From: Streptomyces sp. CB01373 | Lineage (GTDB): Bacteria; Actinomycetota; Actinomycetes; Streptomycetales; Streptomycetaceae | NCBI RefSeq assembly: GCF_002803075.1 | Contig: NZ_NNBK01000002.1 | Coordinates: 124,001-188,000 of the forward strand | Direction: 5' to 3' | DNA length: 64,000 nucleotides | Shown here: positions 40,154-49,368 of the stretch, piece by piece | Layout: every line of letters starts with the position of its first letter | Position numbering within the stretch: the first letter of the stretch is position 1 | The notes under the pieces: generated by a model | The model's input: only the letters and a program-made list of their open reading frames with translations | Databases searched by the model: none | Told to the model about the DNA's origin: nothing | Translations under genes and position numbers: made by a program

Positions 40154-41586
40154 CGCTGGGGCTGAATGCGGCGGCGGGGGATGGGCCCGAGAGGACTCCC
40201 GGGGAGCTTCCGGCGGGGTGGGCGCGGGCGACAATCTCCGAGCTGTGCGAGGTGAATCCTCGTGGCTTTGACGAGGAGCCCGAAGATGACGACTTCATCT
40301 CTCAGGTCCCCATGGCCGCAGTCGAGGCCGAGTCGGGGCGTATGGACGCTTCGGCGCAGGTGCGGTATGGCGATTTCAAGAAGAAGTCCCTGACCCGCTT
40401 CCAGGAGAACGACGTTCTCTTCGCGAAAATCACGCCGTGTATGGAGAACGGGAAGATCGCGGAGGCTCAGGGACTGGTCGGTGGCCGAGCTCTCGGCAGC
40501 ACTGAGTTCCACGTGCTTCGCAGTCGAGGGGCTGTCCTTCCTGAGTATTTGGCGCGTTACCTGTTGCAGCGCACGGTGCGGATCACTGCCGAACAGCACA
40601 TGTCTGGCGCAGTGGGTCAGAGGCGTGTGCCTCGTCCCTATCTTGAATCGCTTGAGATTCCTGTACCGCCGATCGCTGAGCAGCTCCGGATTGTTGCAGA
40701 GATCGATCAGCAGATCGCCCGTATTGAGGCCGGGGAAAACTCGGTCGATGTAGCGAAAAAGCGGATCGCAGACCTGATCCAGGCGATCCGGACTCAGGCA
40801 CTGTGGCCAGCGATTAATGGACAGCTCCCTGACGACTGGGAATGGGGAATTGTCGACGACGTTCTAGATGATATTGAGGCAGGTAAGTCGTTCACCTGCC
40901 TTCCTCGCCCCGCTGGAGACGGAGAGTGGGGCATCATCAAGGTCAGTGCCATGACCTGGGGGGAATTTCGGCCGGAAGAGAACAAGGCACTTCCGCCCGA
41001 AAGGAATCCTGATCCCAGACATGAAATTCAGAGTGGCGATATCCTGGTGAGTCGAGCTAATACAGTTGACTACGTGGGTGCGCCTGTACTGGTTGGCCCC
41101 ACGCGTGGGAAATTGCTCCTCAGTGACAAGAGTCTGCGCCTTGTTCCGAAGTCAAACGTGGACCCGGATTGGCTCATCCACGTTCTTTCCTCGCCGCCAG
41201 TCAGGGCTTACTACTCCGAATCGGCGACTGGGACGAGTGACTCGATGCGGAACATCTCGCAGAAAGTCGTTCGGAGCGCAAAAATCCCAGTTCCCCGAAG
41301 CAATGATGCCCGCAAAGCGATTGCCCAGGAAATAAACGCTCGTATCGAGTTGGTTGAAGGGTTCCGTGTTCCCCTCGCAGAGCACGGCGAACGGGCCCGC
41401 AACCTCCGCGCTTCTTTCTTTTACGCCGCCTTCACCGGCGCCCTCGTCCCTCAAGACCCCGCCGATGAACCGGCATCGGTACTGCTCGACCGGATCCGGG
41501 CCGAGCAGAGTCTCAGGGCTCCTCGTCAGCGCGCCACCCGTAAGCCCCGCCCCGCACAGCCCGGTCAGGAAGAACTGCCCTCATGA
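40150..41586 (+). CDS. hsdS: type I restriction-modification specificity subunit
   Basis: 478 aa. Two target-recognition domains, each ended by a conserved helix: TRD1 about 20-190 then PPIAEQLRIVAEIDQQIARI, and TRD2 about 215-410 then the second helical repeat (AIAQEINARIELVEGF). TRD2 includes WGIIKVSAMTWGEF and SGDILVSRANTVDYVG, typical S-subunit phrases. The GTG start overlaps the hsdR stop and the TGA overlaps the hsdM ATG, so all three are coupled. From about 40,500 to 41,400 the GC content is visibly lower than in hsdR and hsdM, as expected for exchangeable recognition domains. Target sequence unknown. Confidence 0.92.
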   Translation: MTLGLNAAAGDGPERTPGELPAGWARATISELCEVNPRGFDEEPEDDDFISQVPMAAVEAESGRMDASAQVRYGDFKKKSLTRFQENDVLFAKITPCMENGKIAEAQGLVGGRALGSTEFHVLRSRGAVLPEYLARYLLQRTVRITAEQHMSGAVGQRRVPRPYLESLEIPVPPIAEQLRIVAEIDQQIARIEAGENSVDVAKKRIADLIQAIRTQALWPAINGQLPDDWEWGIVDDVLDDIEAGKSFTCLPRPAGDGEWGIIKVSAMTWGEFRPEENKALPPERNPDPRHEIQSGDILVSRANTVDYVGAPVLVGPTRGKLLLSDKSLRLVPKSNVDPDWLIHVLSSPPVRAYYSESATGTSDSMRNISQKVVRSAKIPVPRSNDARKAIAQEINARIELVEGFRVPLAEHGERARNLRASFFYAAFTGALVPQDPADEPASVLLDRIRAEQSLRAPRQRATRKPRPAQPGQEELPS

Positions 41587-43211
41587 GCACCGCCCCCGCC
41601 CTGGCGAACAGCGCCACCATTCCCCCGGCCCCCCGCCGGTCCGCAGGAGAGACGACCTCGACGCTCGTCAACCGTCTCTGGTCGTACTGCGAGCTGCTCA
41701 GGCACTCCGGGGTCTCCACCCTCGACTACGTCGAACAGCTGACCTACCTCCTCTTCCTGAAGATGGCCGACGAGCGTGCCAAGCGCCCGGCGCGGTTCCA
41801 CAGGAACGAGCCCGAGGAAGCGCTCGTCCCCGAGGGACTCGACTGGCCGAGCCTCACCAGCCGGTCGGCCGAGGACCTGGTGGAGCACTACGAGCACATC
41901 CTGCGGGAGCTGGGCCGCAAGGGCGGCACGATGCTCGGCGAGGTCTTCACCAAGGCACAGAACAAGATCCACGAGCCCGCCGTTCTGGAGCGGCTCATCA
42001 AGGACCTGATCGACCCCTACACCTGGACCCGCGAGAACCAGGACCTCAAGGGCGACGCCTACGAGGGCCTCCTCCAGCGAGGCGCCGAGGACCGCAAGAC
42101 CGGCGCGGGCCAGTACTTCACCCCCCGGCCGCTCATCGACGCCATGGTCGACTGCGTGCAGCCCAAGCCCGGCGAGTCGATCACCGATCCCGCCTGCGGC
42201 ACTGGCGGCTTCCTCATCGCCGCCCACGCCCACATCGCCGAGCGCTACGAGGACCAGCTCTACGGCGACCAGGCCCGCAAGCTCCAGACGGGCGCCATCA
42301 CCGGTTACGAACTGGTGCGGGAGACCGCCCGGCTCGCGCTGATGAACATGCTCCTGCACGGCATCGGCACCTCCGAGGGCCGCCCCCTGGTCACGGTCCA
42401 GGACTCCCTTGCGAAGTCGCCGCACAAGTTCTACGACATCGTGCTCGCCAACCCGCCCTTCGGCGTGGGCTCCGTCACCGGTGAGGCCTACACCGCCCGC
42501 AAGGACTTCTGGACGCAGACCACCAACAAGCAGCTCAACTTCGTCCAGCACATCTACACCCTGCTGAAGACGAACGGCCGGGCTGCGCTCGTCCTGCCCG
42601 ACAACGTCCTGTTCGAGGGCGGCGCCGGCGCCGAGATCCGCCGCCGTCTGCTGGACCTCACCAACGTCCACACGCTGCTGCGGCTGCCCACCGGCATCTT
42701 CTACGCCAACGGGGTCAAGGCGAACGTGCTGTTCTTCGACAAGGTCCCGCCTCGGCCCGGTGGCAAGCCCGCCACCAAGCAGCTCTGGGTCTACGACTTC
42801 CGCACCGACCAGCGCTTCACCCTCAAGCAGCGTGCCCTGCGCCGCGAGCACCTCGACGACTTCGTCGCCGCCTTCCATTCCGGAGGCACGGACTACTCGG
42901 CCCGAAAGCCCAGTGAGTGTTTCCGGCCTTATGAGTACGATGAGTTGATCGCACGCGACAAGGTCAATCTCGACCTGACGGTTCTTCAGTCCGCTTCCGC
43001 CTCCTCCGCCCCGCTCGCGCCCCCGGACGTGATCGCCCAGGAGATCGTGGACGAACTGGAAAGCGCCCTGGCCGAGTTCACCGCCGTTGCCCAGGCTCTG
43101 AAGAAGGCCGTCGGCACGCACACCGGCGCTGAAGCAGATCCGGCCATCGGCGACCGTGCGAACAACAGCACCACCACTGGCACCACCGAAGAGACAGACC
43201 AGGAGCGGTAG
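41583..43211 (+). CDS. hsdM: type I restriction-modification methyltransferase subunit
   Basis: 542 aa. N-terminal HsdM helical domain (YVEQLTYLLFLKMADERAKR), then an N6-adenine methyltransferase with the SAM motif ITDPACGTGGFLIAAHAH (~200-217) and catalytic motif IV VLANPPFGVGS (~288-298). YFTPRPLIDAMVD precedes motif I as usual. It methylates the site read by HsdS and forms the M2S core for R. The C-terminal Ser/Thr-rich tail looks disordered. Confidence 0.95.
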   Translation: MSTAPALANSATIPPAPRRSAGETTSTLVNRLWSYCELLRHSGVSTLDYVEQLTYLLFLKMADERAKRPARFHRNEPEEALVPEGLDWPSLTSRSAEDLVEHYEHILRELGRKGGTMLGEVFTKAQNKIHEPAVLERLIKDLIDPYTWTRENQDLKGDAYEGLLQRGAEDRKTGAGQYFTPRPLIDAMVDCVQPKPGESITDPACGTGGFLIAAHAHIAERYEDQLYGDQARKLQTGAITGYELVRETARLALMNMLLHGIGTSEGRPLVTVQDSLAKSPHKFYDIVLANPPFGVGSVTGEAYTARKDFWTQTTNKQLNFVQHIYTLLKTNGRAALVLPDNVLFEGGAGAEIRRRLLDLTNVHTLLRLPTGIFYANGVKANVLFFDKVPPRPGGKPATKQLWVYDFRTDQRFTLKQRALRREHLDDFVAAFHSGGTDYSARKPSECFRPYEYDELIARDKVNLDLTVLQSASASSAPLAPPDVIAQEIVDELESALAEFTAVAQALKKAVGTHTGAEADPAIGDRANNSTTTGTTEETDQER

Positions 43212-43277
43212 CCCGGCTCTCCGTCCTTTGGCCACCCGGCCCGGAGGTCCCGTCGGCGGCCACTCCGTCAAACGGGA

Positions 43278-43327
43278 CGGAACGGCATGTGGGCCCGTAC
43301 GCACGTACGGGCCCACATGCCGTTCCG
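43278..43327. terminator. perfect 23-bp hairpin between hsdM and the second methylase gene
   Basis: Arms 43278-43300 and 43305-43327 are exact complements around loop GCAC. No U-run follows. It could terminate hsdRSM transcription or mark an old insertion boundary. Confidence 0.6.
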
Positions 43328-43353
43328 GGACAGACACAGGGACTGGGTGAAGC

Positions 43354-44853
43354 ATGGTCTACGGGCTCGGCAACGAAGTGGCAGGAGCGGCAGCGGGGGG
43401 TGTGCCGGAGAGGCTCTGGACCGGAGAGGACATCGCCGCACGGCTCCTGAGGTTCTACGACGAGAAGACCAGCACCCGTGCCATCACGCGCCTTCAGTTC
43501 GTGGAGCACGTCGGTTACCTACTCTTCCTCAAGCTGGACCACGAGCGCGCACAGAGGCCGGGCCGGTTCGCCCGGAGGTCCGTTGCTCCCGAGGGAACTT
43601 GGCCGAAGCTGACGGACCTTAGCGGAGACGCCCTGCACGGCGGACTCACCGAGCTCATGAGGGAACTCGGTGACCAGGCACCCACCCGTTCCGACCGACG
43701 GACAGCCGGCATGGTCTTCCGTGACGCCCAGCCTTGGGACCTCGGCCGTATGGCCGAGCTCGCCAAGCTGATCACGGAGCAGATCGACCCCTACCAGTGG
43801 CGGCTCATACCCCAGACCGAACTGGGGCGCGCATTTACCATCATGCTGCGCGCCTGCCGGGAGGACATCGACCGAAAGATCGAGACCGGTCAGACCCTGA
43901 CGCCGTTTCCCGTGCTGAGCGCTGTCGTCAAGGTGCTCGACGTGGGACCCGACGACATCGTCATCGACCCGGCCTGCGGAACCGGCTCCACGCTCATCGC
44001 GGCCTACCAGGCGATGCAGTCCACCGATCCGGCCGCCATCGCCGGGGCCGACCTGGACGCCCAGATGTGCCGACTCGCCACCATGAACATCCTGCTCAAC
44101 ACAGGTCGGCCGTTCTCCGATCCAGCACCGGTGAGGCTTGCGGACACCCTCACGCAGAAGGTCCCGGTGGTACGGGCGGAGCCCGGAGTCCTCCCCACCG
44201 TAGCCATCTGCAACCCGCCCTTCAGGAGCGACGGCGTGGTGCCCAACGCCATCATGCGGGACGACTTCCTGGCCTACGGCGACTTCCCCACCAACTTCCT
44301 CCAGCACCTGATGGTCACCTTGAAACCGGGTGCCCGAGCAGCGGTGTTCGTACCCGACGGAGTTCTGTTCGGTGGTGGCGCCGCGGCCACCGTACGACGG
44401 GCGCTGCTGAAGAACTGCGATGTGCACACACTCCTGCGGCTGCCCACCGGGATGTTCCACCGTAAGGGCGTGAGGTCGAATATTCTCTTCTTCACGAAGG
44501 CCACCCCCAAGCCGAACCATCAGTCCGTCACGCGGTATCTGTGGGTCTACGACGCCCGCACGGGCAACCACCGTACGGACACCGGAAACCCCGTCACGGA
44601 GGCTGACTTCGACGACTTCGTCGCCGCGTGTCTGGCGGGTGGGGACATCACTGAGCGCGCCGAGACGGACCGCTTCCGCCGGTACCTGGTGGGCGACCTG
44701 CTGGAGCATCCGACCGCGACATTCGCCTTGAAGGCCAACCTTGCGGCAGAGGTGGATGACTTCGGTTCCCCGAAGGAGATCGCCTCCGAGATCGCGGATC
44801 TGCTCGACACCGCAGCCACGCACTTCCGTGAGGCTGCGGCGACCTTGCCGTAG
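43354..44853 (+). CDS. second HsdM-like N6-adenine DNA methyltransferase without its own S subunit
   Basis: 499 aa, clearly related to the neighbouring HsdM: LQFVEHVGYLLFLKLDHERA, the SAM motif VIDPACGTGSTLIAAYQA (~204-221), catalytic AICNPPFRSDG (~284-294), LLRLPTGMFHRKGVRSNILF and YLWVYDARTGNH all align with HsdM phrases. The YFTPRP segment is altered to TLTPFPVLSAVVK, so it is a diverged paralog, not a recent duplicate. It has its own ribosome site and follows a hairpin. It may pair with the same HsdS, act alone or modulate R. No hsdS or hsdR homolog follows. Confidence 0.85.
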   Translation: MVYGLGNEVAGAAAGGVPERLWTGEDIAARLLRFYDEKTSTRAITRLQFVEHVGYLLFLKLDHERAQRPGRFARRSVAPEGTWPKLTDLSGDALHGGLTELMRELGDQAPTRSDRRTAGMVFRDAQPWDLGRMAELAKLITEQIDPYQWRLIPQTELGRAFTIMLRACREDIDRKIETGQTLTPFPVLSAVVKVLDVGPDDIVIDPACGTGSTLIAAYQAMQSTDPAAIAGADLDAQMCRLATMNILLNTGRPFSDPAPVRLADTLTQKVPVVRAEPGVLPTVAICNPPFRSDGVVPNAIMRDDFLAYGDFPTNFLQHLMVTLKPGARAAVFVPDGVLFGGGAAATVRRALLKNCDVHTLLRLPTGMFHRKGVRSNILFFTKATPKPNHQSVTRYLWVYDARTGNHRTDTGNPVTEADFDDFVAACLAGGDITERAETDRFRRYLVGDLLEHPTATFALKANLAAEVDDFGSPKEIASEIADLLDTAATHFREAAATLP

Positions 44854-44917
44854 TCCCGTCCGACGTGGGGAGGCGCGCCGACAGCGCCTCCCCACGCGGA
44901 GCGATCGAGCCCCCGCT

Positions 44918-45112
44918 TCAGCCCGCCGCTGCGAAGTCCACGAACGCCGCCCAGCCCTCCGCGTTCACGGAGAGGTGCGGTCGGCACACGTCCTTGGAAT
45001 CTCGGACATGGACGCTGCCTGGGGCGACGGCCACCTCCACACACTCGCCCCCCTCGTTGCCGCTGTAGCTGCTCTTTCGCCAGACAAGCTGCCGGGAGCT
45101 CTCAGCACTCAT
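44918..45112 (-). CDS. DUF397 small protein (Scr2/AbaA-associated type)
   Basis: 64 aa: [20 protein letters not shown] and [16 protein letters not shown] are the diagnostic DUF397 phrases. Its ATG lies inside the end of the upstream XRE gene (11-bp overlap), the standard arrangement for these pairs. In Streptomyces, DUF397 proteins act with DUF5753 XRE regulators in developmental and antibiotic control; some pairs behave like toxin-antitoxin modules. Confidence 0.9.
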   Translation of the reverse strand: MSAESSRQLVWRKSSYSGNEGGECVEVAVAPGSVHVRDSKDVCRPHLSVNAEGWAAFVDFAAAG

Positions 45113-45989
45113 CTTCCGTCTGCATCCTCTCAATCAGGGCCAGAGACTCTCGCGGAGTGAGCGCCTGGGCCCTGATGCTGCCGTAGCGTGCGGCCAGGAT
45201 ACGGACCTCATCCATGTCCGTGACCAGGCGTGCGACGGTCTGTACCTCCGTATATCCCACTTGCGGCTTTCCCTTTGGGGTCAGCAAAGTGAACGGGCCG
45301 CCCATGCCTGCGTGCTCGGTCCGGTCCGTAGGCATCACCTGCAACTCGACTGTACGAAGCCGCCCGAGTTCAAGCAGTCGGTTCAACTGCTCCTTGTGGA
45401 CATCGGGCCCTCCGATCGGCCGACGAACCACTACTTCTTCGATCACCGCGGTCACCATGGGAGGGGGCCACCGGGTCAGGATTCCCTGACGGTCCATTCT
45501 TGAGGCCACACGCTGTTCAATCGTCTCTTCACCAAGCAGAGGCTTGCGCATCTCGTACAGGGCGCGAGTACGCTGCTCGGTCTGGAATAGGCCAGGGATG
45601 TCATGGTTGTTGTAGAAGTTGACCTCGACCGCCTCCGCCTCCAGACGCGCGTAGTCCCGGAACCACGCCGGGTGCCGGACCCGTGTGCGTGCCTTGGCCC
45701 GAGCCACGTCCTCCTTCGTCGCCTTCAGTAGCCCTCCCGCGTCGAGCAGGTCGTCCGCTGCATCGAGGAACTCGGATTGAGGTGTTCTGCGGCCCCGCTC
45801 CAGGGACGAGATGAGGTCCTCGCCGTACCCCAGCCGGTCACCCAACTCCTTCTGGGTCATGCCCGCTCGCTCCCGCAGCAGCTTGACCTGCTTGCCCACG
45901 GCCCGGTTGAGGTCGACGAGACCGTCTCCGTTCTCCGGGGTGTCGGGGCGGGATCCTGCGGCGCTCTGACGGGGTCCTGATGTCATCAC
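45102..45989 (-). CDS. XRE-family regulator with DUF5753 domain (WhiJ/Scr1-like)
   Basis: 295 aa. N-terminal helix-turn-helix ([34 protein letters not shown], about residues 37-75), followed by the DUF5753 region ([70 protein letters not shown]). Partner DUF397 gene overlaps its stop. It is divergent from a HATPase gene at 46126, giving the common three-gene developmental-regulator module. It may be autoregulatory through the 136-bp divergent gap. Confidence 0.92.
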   Translation of the reverse strand: MMTSGPRQSAAGSRPDTPENGDGLVDLNRAVGKQVKLLRERAGMTQKELGDRLGYGEDLISSLERGRRTPQSEFLDAADDLLDAGGLLKATKEDVARAKARTRVRHPAWFRDYARLEAEAVEVNFYNNHDIPGLFQTEQRTRALYEMRKPLLGEETIEQRVASRMDRQGILTRWPPPMVTAVIEEVVVRRPIGGPDVHKEQLNRLLELGRLRTVELQVMPTDRTEHAGMGGPFTLLTPKGKPQVGYTEVQTVARLVTDMDEVRILAARYGSIRAQALTPRESLALIERMQTEDEC

Positions 45990-46125
45990 TCATCCCCCAA
46001 CCCGCTCGCCCACCGCCCGGTTACTCCCGTCAGCACGGACACACAACCGTCAGCGGCGGTACAGGCGCGTGCCGTACCGATGGTTCCTCTGGTCAGCGTA
46101 CGGCCATCCGGACACTCTCTGTCAC

Positions 46126-46611
46126 ATGAAGCCCGAAATCGGTAACCATCGCCTTGCGTCCCCCCTTGCGTCCCCTCGCGTCCCTCCTCCCGCGTCCTTC
46201 AGTCAGCGGTTGAGCTCGACGCGGCGTGGAGCACGCCTCGCACGCCTGCTCGCGACCCAGCAGTTGGCGGACTGGGGGTGGGTCAGGGGCAGCGAACCCC
46301 TGGACTCCGCCGATCTGGTCGTCGGTGAACTCGCCGCGAACGCGGTCACGCACGGTCTCGTACCCGGGCGGGACTTCCTGCTCACGATGACGTTCCTCCC
46401 CCTCCCGAAGGGGGGTTCCAGCACCCTCCGGGTCGAGGTCGCCGACTGCCGGGGCGAGCGTCTGCCCGCACCGGAAGCGGCTCCGTCCCCGACCAGCGAG
46501 CACGGGCGGGGACTGCTCCTCGTGAGCGCGCTCGCCACCCGGTGGGGTGTCACGCCCCGCTTTCCCTCGGGCAAGACCGTCTGGGCCGAACTTCCCGGCC
46601 CTCCGGGGTAG
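46126..46611 (+). CDS. HATPase_c (anti-sigma-factor-like) ATP-binding protein
   Basis: 161 aa. GHKL/HATPase motifs: N box ELAANAVTHGLVPG, a VEVADCRGERLP G1 box and EHGRGLLLVSALATRWG for G2. No sensor or membrane domain. Such proteins act as switch kinases or anti-sigma factors and often sit beside XRE-DUF397 pairs. The ATG lies in TCACATGAAGCC; an upstream ATG at 46069 is open but has no family support. Early codons contain three near-repeats of CTTGCGTCCCC. Confidence 0.85.
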   Translation: MKPEIGNHRLASPLASPRVPPPASFSQRLSSTRRGARLARLLATQQLADWGWVRGSEPLDSADLVVGELAANAVTHGLVPGRDFLLTMTFLPLPKGGSSTLRVEVADCRGERLPAPEAAPSPTSEHGRGLLLVSALATRWGVTPRFPSGKTVWAELPGPPG

Positions 46612-46663
46612 GCGCACAGGAACGTCGACGCCGCTCACCCCGGGGCCGATCCGAGGCGTCCGG

Positions 46664-48835
46664 CTACGACAGGTGGTCCTCCTCCGGCTCCTCCCCGGCC
46701 GCGATCCGCTGCCAGAGCCGCTCGGCGATCTCCACCAGCGTTCCCTCTCCCGGTACCCGCCACTGCTTGGGGCCCTGGACCGCGCTCCACTGGTCCTTCC
46801 AGTCGGCCTCGTTCCACATCTGGGAGACCAGGCCGGTCGGCGAGTAGCGCCGGCCGTCGGCCTCCCAGAGCAGCGGGGTCTTGCGGTCGTTCACCCAACT
46901 GGCGCGACGGCGCCGGGGGTCGGCGTTGAGCCAGGCGCCGATGGCGAGTTCCTCCACGGCGCTAGGGGCATACTCCAGGCGCGTGCCCTCCTCGACCGCG
47001 TCGTGGTCGACCAGCAGGCGTACGGTCTGGGGCCTGCGCTGCCGCGTCCGTCCGGAGGTCTTCAGGAGCGCCGCCAGGTTCATGGGGGAGTCCGGTCCGG
47101 CACCACGTTCGAGCGTGCCGAGCACTGCCGCCGCCAGGCGCGCGCAGCGTTCCTCGTTCGCGAACGTACTGGTGACGAAGCTCTTGGGGGTGAAGAGGGC
47201 GTCGACCATGCTGATGAGGCAGGCCAGCACGGCACGCACCTGGTCCGGGATCTCCGCGAGCACGCCTTCCCAGTCGCCGTCGGCCTCGTCGAACCGTTCC
47301 CGCCCGATGCGCTGGAAGACCAGGTGGGCGACGAGGAGGGCCCCGCTGTCCGCGACCGCGGCCGGGCGCCCGGCGAGCTTCGCCCGTGTCGTCGTCAGCT
47401 CGTCGCGCACCAGCCGGAACACCTGGACCGCGCGCCAGATCTGCTGGGCACTCGGCTGCTGTCCGAAGAGGCGGGTGTAGGCGCCGCTCGGCCCTTCGCT
47501 CCACAGCGCGTTGGTCGAGCCCTTGACCCGGACGGCGAGCGAGGAGTCCCGGTGCATGCAGGCCAGGGCCGTGGCCGCCTCCGTGACCGAACAGCCCGAC
47601 TCGGGCGCGGGGTCCAGCTCGCCCCGCCGGAAGACGTACTCCTTGTCGAGCGAGATGCGGAAGTCCTTCTGGATCTCGCCCTGAACAGGGTCGATGGCGA
47701 TGAAGTCCCGCCGCTCCATGTGGTTCTGCGTGTTCGTGGCCTTGGTGATGGAACGGCCGAATCCCTCCGGGGTCCCGTCCAGGGAGATGATGCGCACCAT
47801 CACGTAGGCCTCCGCGACGGCGTCCGCGTTCTTCTCGTACGCCCGGAACGCGGAGGTCACTGTCTGCGCGCCGTTGACGACGCTGGCGTTGGTCAGGGTG
47901 AGGATGGTCGGCTGCCCCACCGCTCTCTTGAAGGGGTACTCCTGCTCGATCTCGTCGCACTGCACCGTGATGCCGTTGTGGCGGTAGAGGAAGCCTTCCG
48001 GGTCCTCCAGCATCGAGTCGACCATGGTCTGGTTGACTCCGGTCAGTCCGAGCGAGCGGCGGACGTTGCGGTCGTAGAGACGCTCACCGTGCCCCTCGCC
48101 CTCGCCCTTACCTCCGTACCAGCGCGCCAGTTGATCGGCGCTCACCTCGCCGATCACCGCCTTGAACGGGGTCTCGCGGGTGTACCACTCCCGGTTCATG
48201 GTCGCCTTGAGCGTGATCGGCTGCGGCTCCAGGTCCTCCCGGACGGCCCGGTGGAAGTCGGCCTGGCTCACCACCCGGTACGCGACGGTCCGTCCGAGTC
48301 CGCCGAACTCACGGGCCGCCTCGTCCAGGATGTCGCGGGTCTCCTGGGAGAGGCGGCCGTCTCCCATGAGCGCGATGACCAGGTTCACCTTGCAGGTGGG
48401 GAGCTGAAGGACCCCGTGGACACGGTCCGAGAGCAACTGCAGCCGCTCGTTGAAGTGGTCGAGGTCGCGGTTGTCGAGCTTCTTCAGCCCGTGCACCAGC
48501 TTGAGGGCGGCCTCCGTGTCGAAGCCGGCCGTCCCCTTGTCCTTCCACTTGGCCTGGATCAGGTAGATCTCGGAACCCGACGCGGAGAACGCCACGCAGT
48601 CGATGCCGAAGTCGTCACGGCCGTCGATGACCCCGGCCGCCGCCTCGTCCGAGGTGCAGTCCGTGAGAATCCGGGCCGCCTTCGCGGAGACGGCCCGTGA
48701 CAGCAGCGCCGTCTCGCGCTCCTTGGGGTCCTTCTTCACGAAATCGTCCATGGAGATCCGGTGCTCGAACTCCCGCAGCAGCGCCTTCCTGATGTGCTGA
48801 ACCTCCAGCGGCATGTGCTGCCCGCCCTGTGCCAT
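46664..48835 (-). CDS. AIPR-family (abortive-infection phage-resistance-like) protein with nuclease-like N-terminus
   Basis: 723 aa. Residues ~73-98 (DDFGIDCVAFSASGSEIYLI, then QAKWKDK) resemble a PD-(D/E)xK restriction-endonuclease core with D79 and Q94-x-K96. The AIPR core follows: LYDRNVRRSLGLTGVNQTM (~253-271), FLYRHNGITV (~282-291) and LTNASVVNGAQTVTSAFRAY (~314-332). AIPR proteins take their name from phage abortive infection. The gene neighbours the restriction operon and TnpB, which fits a defence role; activity and trigger are inference. ATG 48835 is preceded by GGGGGACGC. Confidence 0.88.
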   Translation of the reverse strand: MAQGGQHMPLEVQHIRKALLREFEHRISMDDFVKKDPKERETALLSRAVSAKAARILTDCTSDEAAAGVIDGRDDFGIDCVAFSASGSEIYLIQAKWKDKGTAGFDTEAALKLVHGLKKLDNRDLDHFNERLQLLSDRVHGVLQLPTCKVNLVIALMGDGRLSQETRDILDEAAREFGGLGRTVAYRVVSQADFHRAVREDLEPQPITLKATMNREWYTRETPFKAVIGEVSADQLARWYGGKGEGEGHGERLYDRNVRRSLGLTGVNQTMVDSMLEDPEGFLYRHNGITVQCDEIEQEYPFKRAVGQPTILTLTNASVVNGAQTVTSAFRAYEKNADAVAEAYVMVRIISLDGTPEGFGRSITKATNTQNHMERRDFIAIDPVQGEIQKDFRISLDKEYVFRRGELDPAPESGCSVTEAATALACMHRDSSLAVRVKGSTNALWSEGPSGAYTRLFGQQPSAQQIWRAVQVFRLVRDELTTTRAKLAGRPAAVADSGALLVAHLVFQRIGRERFDEADGDWEGVLAEIPDQVRAVLACLISMVDALFTPKSFVTSTFANEERCARLAAAVLGTLERGAGPDSPMNLAALLKTSGRTRQRRPQTVRLLVDHDAVEEGTRLEYAPSAVEELAIGAWLNADPRRRRASWVNDRKTPLLWEADGRRYSPTGLVSQMWNEADWKDQWSAVQGPKQWRVPGEGTLVEIAERLWQRIAAGEEPEEDHLS

Positions 48836-49368
48836 GCGTCCCCCAGCATCGAGGCCTCGACCAAGCTGTCAGTCTAGACACGCCGAGCGATTGGATTCCT
48901 GCCAAATAGCCTATTCTATGCGGGCGTTGGTATCGGCTACCGCGCGCTGTGGGTCGAAAGTGACAGGGTGGCGGACCTGTTCGGCGTCCACAGGTCCGTG
49001 GAACGTGCGGCTTTTCCAGAGAGCGGGGCTCGAGGCCTGCTCGGCGCCTCTATGTCACAGGCTTCTGTCTCAGGTTTCGACGGTGCTCGAAACCAGCCCA
49101 CTTCTTGTTCGGTCTTGCACGCGTGCGTACCACGATCCACTCCCGGCGGCTCACTTGGTCTCTTGAGAGGAGGCCCCGGCTTCACGCCCGGGAAGAATCG
49201 CATCCTGTGACAGTGGCGCGGAGCGCTCTGGCCGTGCTCGGCGGAGCCTGGCGAACGCGAACGCGTGTACCGGCATTCGCTGATCGGGGTGACAGTGACT
49301 GAAGGGGCGTGCGGGCGTGCGAGGGCCGCACGTACGCTCAGTTGGCCGGAGTCGGCTGATCGGAACAC
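48836..49368. other. 533-bp gap between the AIPR gene and tnpB
   Basis: Contains the palindrome at 48905-48915 and a small hairpin CGTGCG/CGCACG (49316-49332) that may belong to the tnpB element's left end. A reading frame at 48968-49210 has no recognisable family or ribosome site. No tnpA is present. Confidence 0.5.
48905..48915. promoter_or_regulatory. AT-rich palindrome upstream of the AIPR gene
   Basis: AATAGCCTATT is a perfect 5-bp-arm palindrome in a notably AT-rich patch 70 bp upstream of the AIPR start; a possible operator or promoter element. Confidence 0.35.

Noticed and set aside
48968..49210. 80-codon frame between AIPR and tnpB
   Set aside because: No ribosome site, no family, and many unusual codons for this genome.
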